NCBI GenBank assembly: GCA_964573255.1
Contig: CAZNJB010000005.1
Location: 1-64,000 of the forward strand
Direction of reading: 5' to 3'
Source: CAYNUJ01 sp964573255
Lineage (GTDB): Bacteria; Bacteroidota; Ignavibacteria; Ignavibacteriales; Melioribacteraceae
Length of the DNA: 64,000 bases
The notes beneath the pieces were generated by a model, which saw only the letters and a program-made list of their open reading frames with translations, ran no database searches and was not told the origin of the DNA. This document shows positions 35,091 to 43,308 of the stretch, piece by piece. Made by a program: the position numbers and the translations under genes. The number at the start of each line of letters is the position of its first letter. The stretch's first letter is position 1.

Positions 35091-36401
35091 TTATTTAATA
35101 TGCTCATAAAGATATTCAAAATTAGGAGTTAATTTTCCCTTGTGGGCAATAACTGCGTTCCGAAAGGACTCCGGTAAATTTAATTCATCGAAATTCTTAT
35201 TAAAATCAATGCTTGCTAAGGATGGCACAAAAGGTAAAAGTGACGAGCCGAACGATATAGTCGCTTCCCGCGGTAATTCTGTAGGAAGTTTATCAACAGC
35301 CAATATAACCGGTCCGTTACCTTCCCATCCGTCTTTAATTTCTCCTGTCTCCGGATCGAAAACATAACAAGGATTATCGTACCGAGTAGCTTTCATATTT
35401 AATTCAACAGAACCGTCGATATCGCAAGTAATATCGCCAATCACTCTAAGGGGAATATTCTTTCCATTCTTAAATGTATCTTGTATATATTTTTTAGTAA
35501 CCAATTTATCGAAATCCGGTTCCCAGTATATTCCATTTATCATCATTGTTAAATAAGGAATATAATTTTGAAAAACGGATTTATACAATTTAGGATTTGA
35601 ATAAAAATGATCTCTGTTAAACTCCCCGCCGTCTATTCTTCTGTAAATATCGGATGAATAAAACTCTACCGAGTAAAGCACCTTGTTGGAATAATTTCCC
35701 GAATCAACCATTTGTATCATTTCTTCTGGCGAAAGTTTTACAACAGGAAGTAAATCATAAATTTTTTGAGCGCCCTTAGAAACATTGCCTCTGCCGGTAA
35801 AAGCTGTTATAAATGGAGTGAGTTCTTCGGGCAATCCGTTTTCTTTTATTTCTTCGCCTACTTCAATTATGCTGCGTTCGGCATCACTTAACTGTTCGTA
35901 ATTAACGGCTTGTTTAATTCTTTCAAAGGGTGTATCGAACCCTTCGTATTTAAGTCTTTGTCCTAATATCCATAAAGAATCGATCATGCCGGCATATCCG
36001 GCAAAATGCCCAAAGAAAATAATTCTCCTTCCATCTTTATCTGTAACTAACTCATAGTCAATAAGAGTGATGTTTTTATTCAATATTTCTTTTAATAAGG
36101 GCATATTGTAAGGCTGGGCTTTAATGGTGTGAGAAAAGAATACAAAAGCTTTATCTTCAATCAGATCGGAAATAGGAACTTCCTTTACGCCAAAAATAAT
36201 ATTACACTCACTTAAATCGTCTTTCAGAATAGCGCCGGCTTCGGAATATTGTGCGTCTGAAAACTTCCTTTGTTCGGCAGGCTGAACAACAACCTGTAAA
36301 CCGTGTTCTGAAACTAGATTTTTAATATGATCGGGGGAAAGTGGAGCTCTGCGTTCTAAATTATCCTTGGTTTCCTTTCTAATACCTATCGTATTCTTCA
36401 T
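35091..36401 (-). CDS. Lysine-2-oxoglutarate reductase-like protein (saccharopine-forming)
   Basis: A 436-residue protein with the alanine dehydrogenase/PNT-type N-terminal fold (IGIRKETKDNLERRAPLSPD) and the segments RRIIFFGHFAGYAGMID and FTGRGNVSKGAQKIYDLLPV. These match the LKR half of animal and plant aminoadipic semialdehyde synthase rather than alanine dehydrogenase. It joins lysine and 2-oxoglutarate to saccharopine. Together with the downstream gene the full two-step activity of the eukaryotic fusion protein is encoded as two separate genes. Confidence 0.75.
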   Translation of the reverse strand: MKNTIGIRKETKDNLERRAPLSPDHIKNLVSEHGLQVVVQPAEQRKFSDAQYSEAGAILKDDLSECNIIFGVKEVPISDLIEDKAFVFFSHTIKAQPYNMPLLKEILNKNITLIDYELVTDKDGRRIIFFGHFAGYAGMIDSLWILGQRLKYEGFDTPFERIKQAVNYEQLSDAERSIIEVGEEIKENGLPEELTPFITAFTGRGNVSKGAQKIYDLLPVVKLSPEEMIQMVDSGNYSNKVLYSVEFYSSDIYRRIDGGEFNRDHFYSNPKLYKSVFQNYIPYLTMMINGIYWEPDFDKLVTKKYIQDTFKNGKNIPLRVIGDITCDIDGSVELNMKATRYDNPCYVFDPETGEIKDGWEGNGPVILAVDKLPTELPREATISFGSSLLPFVPSLASIDFNKNFDELNLPESFRNAVIAHKGKLTPNFEYLYEHIK

Positions 36402-36505
36402 ATTTAAACATCCGTATTTATCAGTAAATAGAGAAATTTAGGCCTAAAACTTAGGATAAATTAAAGTTACAAACAAAATTTTATTCTTCATAAATGCTTA
36501 AAAAA

Positions 36506-36889
36506 TTAATTTAATTGCTCGAATAAAGCACATATAGCACCCGCTGGATCTTCAATAACCGCATATCTTCCTTCGTTACCCATACTCTTAGGACCAACTG
36601 TAACTTTACCACCGAGACGTTCAACTTCGGATATACTCTCGATAAGATCTTCAACGATTATATAAATCATCCATTGCGAAGGAATGTCTTTATTTATTCC
36701 TTTCAAATGGCAAACTCCGGCAGCTGCATTGTCTGTTCCTTTAACTAACATTGCATAATCTTCATAATCTCCCATGTTTACCGGCGAAGAATCCCATCCA
36801 ACAACTTTCTGATAAAAATCTTTTATTTCCTCTGCATTAGGTACCGTTAAATCTACCCAAGCAATTGTTCCGGCTTTGGATTTAGACAT
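36506..36889 (-). CDS. VOC family (glyoxalase/dioxygenase fold) protein
   Basis: A 127-residue single VOC unit: IAWVDLTVPNAEEIKDFYQ start, VGWDSSPVNMGDYEDYAML, and YAVIEDPAGAICALFEQ end. The enzymatic activity cannot be predicted. The ATG at 36889 is preferred: AGGGGA lies 7 bases upstream and the domain starts right after it; the frame is open for another 44 codons upstream, but those encode an unlikely hydrophobic stretch. Confidence 0.75.
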   Translation of the reverse strand: MSKSKAGTIAWVDLTVPNAEEIKDFYQKVVGWDSSPVNMGDYEDYAMLVKGTDNAAAGVCHLKGINKDIPSQWMIYIIVEDLIESISEVERLGGKVTVGPKSMGNEGRYAVIEDPAGAICALFEQLN

Positions 36890-37248
36890 AATGAATCCCC
36901 TATAATTTTTGATTATATGTAAAATACATATTTTTACTGTAACTAATAAAAAAACTATGAAAAAGATTATTTTATTATACTTTAACCAAATACTACATTT
37001 TCTTTCAAAATAATTCCGCAATCGTTTTTATACTGCACTTCTTGGCAACACCTTAAAAATTTTAATTATTGAAGAATTTAATAGAGTTAATATTTCCATT
37101 TCACTGTTTATAAATTAAGTCGTAGTAATTTATACACAACAGATAAAATTATACTCATTAAATATTCTCCAAAATTTCCTCTAATTTGAAATTAGTGTTT
37201 ATTACACACAATTTTTATATATTTTAACGCATAATAATTGTGATTGTA
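36890..37248. other. Divergent intergenic region with a perfect palindrome
   Basis: This 359-base AT-rich gap must hold the promoters of the VOC gene and the TetR-type gene. CTAATTTGAAATTAG (37181-37195) is a perfect 7-1-7 palindrome 53 bases before the regulator start and could be its operator. In such AT-rich DNA it may be chance. Nothing else is visible. Confidence 0.3.
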
Positions 37249-37854
37249 ATGCCAAAAGAGAACACCACAAAAAAAGAAATTTTCCGAGTTGCACTTGATC
37301 TCTTCAGCCGGAACGGCTTTGCGGGTACTTCTATTAGAATGATTGCACGTGAAGTAGGAATAAGAGAAAGTTCCATTTACAATCATTTCAAATCAAAGGA
37401 AGAAATATTACAAGCTTTAATAAATGAATATAGAAATATAACTGTTAGTGCCAAACTTATTTCCGAAGAATTATTAGACGACATTTCAAACCCGCCCGTA
37501 TTTATGAAAAAATTCTGTGAAAAGATTTTAAAATATTGGGATACTCCGCACGAAAGAAAAATCATTAGATTGTTAATGCTTGAACATTTTCGCGATCATG
37601 GGGATTATAGTTTTTCGCTTGCCACATATTTTGACGACATCCGACAAATATGGGTGATGATATTCGAACAATTTTCCAAGCATAAAGTTATAAAAAAAAT
37701 AGACCCGAATTTATTGGCAAATGAATTTATCTCTTATTTATATGTTTTACGTATTGAATTTTTATCTGGAATAGATAAAGAAGGCATAAAGCCTGCAATT
37801 GCCGCAGCTGAAAAACATACAGATTTTATTTGGAACGCCATTAAAAAGGATTAA
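37249..37854 (+). CDS. TetR/AcrR family transcriptional regulator
   Basis: A 201-residue protein. The N-terminal helix-turn-helix is typical (KEIFRVALDLFSRNGFAGTS, MIAREVGIRESSIYNHFKSK). The ligand-binding C-terminal domain is divergent and names no effector. I prefer ATG 37249 to the in-frame GTG at 37240; neither has a clear ribosome binding site. It ends two bases before the dehydratase gene, so it may control that gene and itself. Confidence 0.8.
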   Translation: MPKENTTKKEIFRVALDLFSRNGFAGTSIRMIAREVGIRESSIYNHFKSKEEILQALINEYRNITVSAKLISEELLDDISNPPVFMKKFCEKILKYWDTPHERKIIRLLMLEHFRDHGDYSFSLATYFDDIRQIWVMIFEQFSKHKVIKKIDPNLLANEFISYLYVLRIEFLSGIDKEGIKPAIAAAEKHTDFIWNAIKKD

Positions 37855-37856
37855 AT

Positions 37857-38813
37857 ATGCCGTTCTTACAAAGAATTCCTACTGCACAAGATTTGAATAT
37901 AAGTCACGATAGAATAAAACCTTTTATACATAGAACACCTATTCTTACTTCTAAAACAATAAATCAATTATCAAATTGTAACCTTTGTTTTAAGTGCGAA
38001 AACTTTCAAAAAGCAGGTTCCTTTAAAATAAGAGGAGCTACAAATGCTATCCTATCATTAAACGAAGAAGAAAAAGAGAAAGGGATAATTACACACTCTT
38101 CCGGTAATCATGCGGCGGCATTAGCCAAAGCGGCTGCTGCATCGAATATAAAAGCTGTAATAGTTATGCCGGAAAACGCACCGCAAATAAAAAAAGCCGC
38201 TGTACAAAGCTACGGCGCCAAAGTTGTTTTCTGCAAACCTACGATTGAAGACAGGGAAAACACGGTAAAAAAATTAGTAAGCCAATCCGGATTCACGCTG
38301 ATTCACCCATTTGATAATTATAGTATTATAGCTGGACAAGCATCCGCAGCAATCGAACTCTTGGAAGATGTTGAAAACCTCGATTATATTCTTACACCAA
38401 TAGGAGGCGGGGGATTAAATAGCGGAACGTGTTTGAGTGTTGAATATTTTGCAAATAATGTAAAAGTAATCGGTGTAGAACCATCGGGAGCAAACGATGC
38501 TTACCTTTCTTGGCGAGATAAAAAACTCTACCCACAAAATAATCCTCAAACTATTTGTGACGGCTTAAGAACACCACTAAGCAATAAAACATTCAATATT
38601 ATTACGAGCTTTGTTAATTCGATAATAACTATTGAAGACGAATTAACTATCGCAGCAATGAAATTAATAATGGAAACAATGAAAATAATTATCGAGCCTT
38701 CTTCGGCTATTGTGCTTGCGGCAATACTGAAAGAAAAAGAGTTGTTTGCCGGAAAGAAGGTAGGATTGATACTTTCCGGCGGTAATATTGATTTAAACAA
38801 ACTTCCTTTCTGA
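37857..38813 (+). CDS. Threonine/serine dehydratase-like PLP enzyme
   Basis: A 318-residue fold-type II enzyme with the PLP lysine in KAGSFKIRGATNA (near 59), the SSGNHAAALA phosphate and substrate loop, GGGGLNSG glycine loop and the C-terminal LSGGNIDL. There is no regulatory ACT domain, so it is of the catabolic threonine dehydratase/serine racemase type (about 320 residues). It deaminates threonine or serine to an oxo acid, or racemises serine. It is coupled to the TetR gene upstream. Confidence 0.8.
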   Translation: MPFLQRIPTAQDLNISHDRIKPFIHRTPILTSKTINQLSNCNLCFKCENFQKAGSFKIRGATNAILSLNEEEKEKGIITHSSGNHAAALAKAAAASNIKAVIVMPENAPQIKKAAVQSYGAKVVFCKPTIEDRENTVKKLVSQSGFTLIHPFDNYSIIAGQASAAIELLEDVENLDYILTPIGGGGLNSGTCLSVEYFANNVKVIGVEPSGANDAYLSWRDKKLYPQNNPQTICDGLRTPLSNKTFNIITSFVNSIITIEDELTIAAMKLIMETMKIIIEPSSAIVLAAILKEKELFAGKKVGLILSGGNIDLNKLPF

Positions 38814-38815
38814 AT

Positions 38816-39856
38816 TTAGTTTCCTTTTCTCAAAAATCTGGGTTCTTCCAAAGTTAACATCAAAGAAATTCTGTGCGATACTGGAAGCGTTTCATCTTCC
38901 GCTCCGCTAAATCTTGCAAAAGAATAATCGATATTTAACTTAGGCAATTTAACTCCTGCGCCTACGGTAAATTGTTTTACGTCGTTATATCCGCCTCTAA
39001 TTGCAAAAAGTTTCTTATAACTTAATTCTAAACCGCCTTTAACGTCAAAGCTAACCGGGCCCAAATTAAAAGTGGAAGCAAACCTTCTATTCTCAAACCG
39101 TATGTCAAAATCGACTGCAGGCATAATGTCTAAACCAAAAAAGCTAATGCCATATGCAGTACCAAGTTTTAATGTTGGAGTAATTAATTCGTTTCTGCCG
39201 CTGCCGCTCCAAGCTACAATCGTAGTAGTCGCGTCTGTTAAATTAGCGGCAATATATAATTTATCGAACGGATTATAAATTGCGCCTATATCAAAACCAA
39301 TTCCCATTGCGCTGAATTCTGCAATATCTCTTTTAATTATTTTTACGTTTGCGCCCCAATAAAATTTATCTGATTGACGTTTTGCAAATGTTAAGTAGAA
39401 TGCATAATCGGTATTACTGAACTCTTTAACTCTATCCGGATCGAGTCTTCCGTTCGGATTCGTAATATCGTATATAACTTGTCCTGTAGTTTTATCAATT
39501 AAGGCTTCTCTTGTGTCAGGAATTCCATCTACACTCAAACGAATTGCGCTTATACCAAAACTCATATCCTTGCCGTAAGGTATTGCAATTCCGCCGTAAT
39601 TATAATTGACTAAGTTGCCGAAGTGCTCTTCGTGCATTAAAGAAATTTGAGGGTAATCTATTCTTGCCAAACCTGCCGGATTCCAATAACCTGCGGTAAC
39701 GTCATTAGCAACGGCAGTATATGCTCCTCCCATACCGAGTGCTCGCCCGCCAACTCCTAACGCAAGAAATTCTCCGCCATATTTGGCAACTACTGTCTGA
39801 CCAAAATTTAACTCGGATATCAGTAATAAAAATATAAATCCAAACAGCTTTCTCAT
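38816..39856 (-). CDS. PorV/PorQ family outer-membrane protein
   Basis: A 346-residue beta-barrel protein with a clear signal peptide (MRKLFGFIFLLLISELNFGQ) and the family N-terminus LGVGGRALGMGGAYTAVAND followed by AGYWNPAGLARI. This family includes PorV, which shuttles type IX cargo to the cell-surface machinery, and related FadL-like barrels. The start is at 39856, with GAGG 8 bases upstream; the frame extends 25 codons further but would bury the signal peptide. It may serve the sorted proteins in this window. Confidence 0.8.
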   Translation of the reverse strand: MRKLFGFIFLLLISELNFGQTVVAKYGGEFLALGVGGRALGMGGAYTAVANDVTAGYWNPAGLARIDYPQISLMHEEHFGNLVNYNYGGIAIPYGKDMSFGISAIRLSVDGIPDTREALIDKTTGQVIYDITNPNGRLDPDRVKEFSNTDYAFYLTFAKRQSDKFYWGANVKIIKRDIAEFSAMGIGFDIGAIYNPFDKLYIAANLTDATTTIVAWSGSGRNELITPTLKLGTAYGISFFGLDIMPAVDFDIRFENRRFASTFNLGPVSFDVKGGLELSYKKLFAIRGGYNDVKQFTVGAGVKLPKLNIDYSFARFSGAEDETLPVSHRISLMLTLEEPRFLRKGN

Positions 39857-40088
39857 TTCAACCTCAAAAATAAAAAACAGACTTAATTCGGAACAAAAGA
39901 TTGATAAAAACCTAAACAAAATCAAGGTCAAATATTTAGAATATTTATTTAGTAGTTTATAAATAAAACAGTTTTACTTTAAAATAATCGGTTTAGAGTC
40001 ATCATAAAATCATTAAACATGGAAAGTTATTCAAATATTTAATATTTTGTTTTTTGAATAAAATTAGATTATTTATTAAGGGAAAAAC

Positions 40089-40493
40089 ATGTCCGAATCA
40101 ATTAAGACGTCAGTAAAATTACCTGCTAAACCAAGAGAAATTTACGAAGCCTGGCTGGATAGTGAAAAACATTCAGCATTTACTGGCTCTCCGGCTAAAA
40201 TAGAAAGAAAAGTTGGAAGTGAATTTTCTGCTTGGGACGGTTATATTACAGGAAAAAACTTAGAACTTTACAGATTTAATAGAATAGTTCAATCCTGGAG
40301 AACTACTGATTTTCCGGAAGATGCGGAAGATTCTATAATTGAAGTTATTATTGAACCTATTAAAGAAGGAACAAAAGTAACTATCGTTCATTCAAACATT
40401 CCTGACGGCGAATCAAAGAAATATAGAAAAGGTTGGAAAGATTATTATTTTAATCCAATGAAAGAATTCTTCTCGCCAAAAGAAGAAAGTTAA
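40089..40493 (+). CDS. SRPBCC (START-like, AHSA1-type) domain protein
   Basis: A 134-residue single-domain protein: VKLPAKPREIYEAWLDSEKH, FSAWDGYITGKNLELYRFNRI, VQSWRTTDFPED and the C-terminal GWKDYYFNPMKEFF, typical of the activator-of-Hsp90-like START group. It likely binds a hydrophobic ligand. AAGGGA precedes the ATG. Its stop overlaps the rhomboid start by one base. Confidence 0.8.
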   Translation: MSESIKTSVKLPAKPREIYEAWLDSEKHSAFTGSPAKIERKVGSEFSAWDGYITGKNLELYRFNRIVQSWRTTDFPEDAEDSIIEVIIEPIKEGTKVTIVHSNIPDGESKKYRKGWKDYYFNPMKEFFSPKEES

Positions 40494-41122
40494 TGGAAAC
40501 AGAAAACAAAAGTATATTAAAAGCTTTAATAATGCCGACTTTGTTCGGCATTTTAATTTTAAACATACAATTGTTACAAACATTTACAAAGTTAAACTTA
40601 ACACAATTCGGAATATTTCCCGGCAAATTATCCGGACTAATTGGCATTTTATTCGCCCCGTTAATACACTCCGGTTTTAATCATCTTATATCAAATCTAT
40701 TTCCGCTTATAATTATGGGCACTGCTGTAATTTATTTCTATCCTAAAGCATCTAATAAAGTTATTACAATTATTTACTTCCTCACTAATCTACTCGTGTG
40801 GCTTTTTGCTCGTCCGGCCTATCACATTGGAGCAAGCGGTATAGTATATGGCTTAGCATCTTTTCTATTTTTCTCTGGAATAATTCGCCGCGACGTTAGG
40901 GCAATTACAATTTCACTTTTAGTCGTGTTTTTATACGGGGGTTTGGTTTGGGGAGTCTTGCCAATAGACAAAGGCGTTTCTTACGAATCTCATTTTTACG
41001 GTGGGACCGTAGGTTTTTTATGCTCTTTTATTTTTAGAAAGATAGATCCTTACAAACGCTATGATTGGGAAGACGAAGAAAGGGATTGGAATAAAGAGGA
41101 TCTTAAAATAAAATATGATTAA
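40493..41122 (+). CDS. Rhomboid family intramembrane serine protease
   Basis: A 209-residue protein with about six transmembrane helices. Catalytic Ser lies in GASGIVYGLASFLFF (GxSG) and the His in YESHFYGGTVGFL; the conserved HSGFNHLISN segment marks the L1/TM2 region. It cuts membrane-spanning substrates. Translation is coupled to the START-like gene (TAATG). Its end overlaps the convergent EEP gene by four bases. Confidence 0.85.
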   Translation: METENKSILKALIMPTLFGILILNIQLLQTFTKLNLTQFGIFPGKLSGLIGILFAPLIHSGFNHLISNLFPLIIMGTAVIYFYPKASNKVITIIYFLTNLLVWLFARPAYHIGASGIVYGLASFLFFSGIIRRDVRAITISLLVVFLYGGLVWGVLPIDKGVSYESHFYGGTVGFLCSFIFRKIDPYKRYDWEDEERDWNKEDLKIKYD

Positions 41123-41973
41123 TCCCTTTTTGTTTTGATGATTTTCAACTCAACTAATACCGGAAAATGATCCGAAGGATAATGCCGGTTATACGCAGTA
41201 TCAATTACCAAATATTTATTAACTCTAACATTTGATTTGCTCGTAAAAATATAGTCAATTTGTTTATTGTGGTTTGCACCGAAATTAAATGAATTGAATG
41301 TTGCGTCAGGTCCTTTTGGTACGGTTAAACATATAGTTTTAGTATTGGCCAAATATTTCGATAAAACAGAGATAACTTCGCTTTCCGGTTCGCTGTTAAA
41401 ATCACCGGTTAAAATTACAGGATATTCTTTTGTATTAACATTCTTTATTAAATTTAATATTAACTCGGAACTATTTATTCTAGCCAATTTACCTATGTGA
41501 TCGAAGTGTGTATTAAAAACCCATATTTTATTTCCGCTTTCTTTTATTTCAAATAAAGCGTAAGTACATATTCTGGGTAAAACAGCATCCCATCCTACTG
41601 AAACAGTATCTGGCGTTTCAGAAAGCCATATCGTTTTATGTTTTAATACTTTTAGTCTGTCCTTTTTATAAAATATAGCGGAGTATTCTCCTTTCTTATC
41701 ACCATCATCCCTGCCTACACCGACAAAACTAAAATCTGTTAAAGCAGTGTCCAAATAATCAATTTGGTTAAACAAACCTTCTTGTATGCCTAATATATCG
41801 GGTGAATATAGATTGATTATTTCTTTTATATTATCTCTTCTGTAAACCCATTTGTTTTCACCGTCGTTTGGATTATCGTAACGAATATTGTAGGTCATAA
41901 CTTTAATGGATTGGCTTTTAAAAGGAGAGGAAGAAAATAAAAGTAAAATAATTATCGCAGAAATGTTTTTCAT
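41119..41973 (-). CDS. Secreted endonuclease/exonuclease/phosphatase family protein
   Basis: A 284-residue EEP-fold hydrolase with a signal peptide (about 1-20). Motifs: MTYNIRYDNPNDGENKW, DILGIQEGLFNQIDYL (metal Glu), FNTHFDHIGKLAR, LTGDFNSEPES and the terminal PSDHFPVLVEL. Secreted members of this type act on phosphate esters or nucleic acids; the substrate is unknown. The ATG at 41973 has GGGTGA upstream, while the longer frame starts at a TTG overlapping that site. Confidence 0.8.
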   Translation of the reverse strand: MKNISAIIILLLFSSSPFKSQSIKVMTYNIRYDNPNDGENKWVYRRDNIKEIINLYSPDILGIQEGLFNQIDYLDTALTDFSFVGVGRDDGDKKGEYSAIFYKKDRLKVLKHKTIWLSETPDTVSVGWDAVLPRICTYALFEIKESGNKIWVFNTHFDHIGKLARINSSELILNLIKNVNTKEYPVILTGDFNSEPESEVISVLSKYLANTKTICLTVPKGPDATFNSFNFGANHNKQIDYIFTSKSNVRVNKYLVIDTAYNRHYPSDHFPVLVELKIIKTKRD

Positions 41974-41986
41974 AAATTCACCCAAT

Positions 41987-42022
41987 CAAAGACGAACAAA
42001 CAAATTTGTTCGTCCGTCTTTG
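41987..42022 (-). terminator. Hairpin between the PLP enzyme and EEP genes
   Basis: CAAAGACGAACAAA can pair with TTTGTTCGTC/CGTCTTTG with a 4-base bulge. It lies after the PLP gene stop and before the EEP ribosome binding site. It lacks a good T-tract, so it could be a weak terminator or attenuator. Confidence 0.4.
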
Positions 42023-42039
42023 TTTAAAAAGTTAAATAT

Positions 42040-43227
42040 CTATTTAATTTTTTGAAGCGCTTGTTCTAAATCATCTATCAAATCATCTGCGTTTTCAATA
42101 CCAACAGATAAACGAACCAAGCCTTCAGTAATACCGGCGGCTTCTCTTGCTTCCCGTCCCATAGTAAGGTGTGTCATACTTGCCGGATGCTGAATCAATG
42201 TTTCCACACCTCCCAGACTAACTGCAAGTTTGCATAACTTCACCGAATTCATCAATGTTTCACCTGCTTCAAATCCTTTTTTTAATTCGAACGTCATCAT
42301 ACCGCCGGGCAATTTATGCTGACGCAATCCTATTTCATACTGAGGATGACTTTTTAATCCCGGATATCGAACCCATTTAACCTGCTCATGGTTTTCTAAA
42401 TATTTAGCTATTTTTAATGCATTAGCCGAATGTTTTTCCATTCTAAGAAATAGAGTTTTAATTCCTCTATGAACGAGAAAAGAATTAAACGGATCAATTA
42501 CTCCGCCAATTTGATTTAATACTTTTCTAAATTCCAAATAAGTATCTTCATCTTTTACTACTACGATTCCTGCAACAACATCAGCGTGACCGTTAAGGAA
42601 TTTAGTCATACTATGAAGTACAATATCAGCACCTAATTCAAAGGGCTTCTGAAGAACCGGACTCATAAATGTATTATCGACAACCAATAATGCTCCGTTT
42701 TTATGTGCTATTTCGGAAACGGCCCTTAAATCGGTTATTGCAAGAGTGGGGTTTCCCGGAGTTTCTATATAAATTATTTTCGTGTTTTCTTTTACTGCCG
42801 CCGATACATTTTCAATATTTTCGCTATTAACAAAATCGGATTCAACATTAAATTTACCAAAGATGTTTTTTAACACGGTAGATGTCGGACCATAAACTGA
42901 TTTAGAACAAACCACATGATCGCCGGCTTTCAATAAAGCATTGAACACGGTATTTACTGCAGCCATACCGCTTGCACACCCCAAAGCTTTTTTACCGCCT
43001 TCTAATTCTGCAATTGCATCTTCCATTGCTTCCACAGTTGGATTACCCATTCTCGAATAAATGTAACCTGCTTCTTCGCCTTTGAATAAATCTCCGCCAT
43101 GTTTTGCATCTCTGAATTTAAATGTAGAAGTTTGATAAATTGGGGGAACCACCGGACCGAATTCGTAATCTTTTAACCCGGAATGAACACACTTAGATTC
43201 AATCGATAAATTATCAGTTAAAATCAT
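42040..43227 (-). CDS. Cys/Met metabolism PLP enzyme (methionine gamma-lyase or cystathionine synthase/lyase type)
   Basis: A 395-residue fold-type I PLP enzyme: SRMGNPTVEAMEDAIAELEG, GCASGMAAV, ETPGNPTLAITDL, VVDNTFMSPVLQKP and the Schiff-base lysine in LHSMTKFLNGHADV, with GGVETLIQHPASMTH near the end. The active-site loop reads VYGPTSTVL. This does not clearly separate methionine gamma-lyase from cystathionine gamma-synthase or lyase. GAGGT lies 8 bases before the ATG. Confidence 0.8.
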   Translation of the reverse strand: MILTDNLSIESKCVHSGLKDYEFGPVVPPIYQTSTFKFRDAKHGGDLFKGEEAGYIYSRMGNPTVEAMEDAIAELEGGKKALGCASGMAAVNTVFNALLKAGDHVVCSKSVYGPTSTVLKNIFGKFNVESDFVNSENIENVSAAVKENTKIIYIETPGNPTLAITDLRAVSEIAHKNGALLVVDNTFMSPVLQKPFELGADIVLHSMTKFLNGHADVVAGIVVVKDEDTYLEFRKVLNQIGGVIDPFNSFLVHRGIKTLFLRMEKHSANALKIAKYLENHEQVKWVRYPGLKSHPQYEIGLRQHKLPGGMMTFELKKGFEAGETLMNSVKLCKLAVSLGGVETLIQHPASMTHLTMGREAREAAGITEGLVRLSVGIENADDLIDDLEQALQKIK

Positions 43228-43250
43228 TTTCTACCTCAGTGTTTATTTAA

Positions 43251-43292
43251 AATAAAAAAGGCTGAACCATTAAATATAAAGATTCAACCTTT
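43251..43292 (-). terminator. Terminator after gyrA
   Basis: On the minus strand AAAGGTTGAA pairs with TTCAGCCTTT (one wobble) and is followed by TTTTTTA. It separates gyrA from the downstream PLP enzyme gene. Confidence 0.65.
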
Positions 43293-43308
43293 ACTGAATA
43301 ATCTCAAT

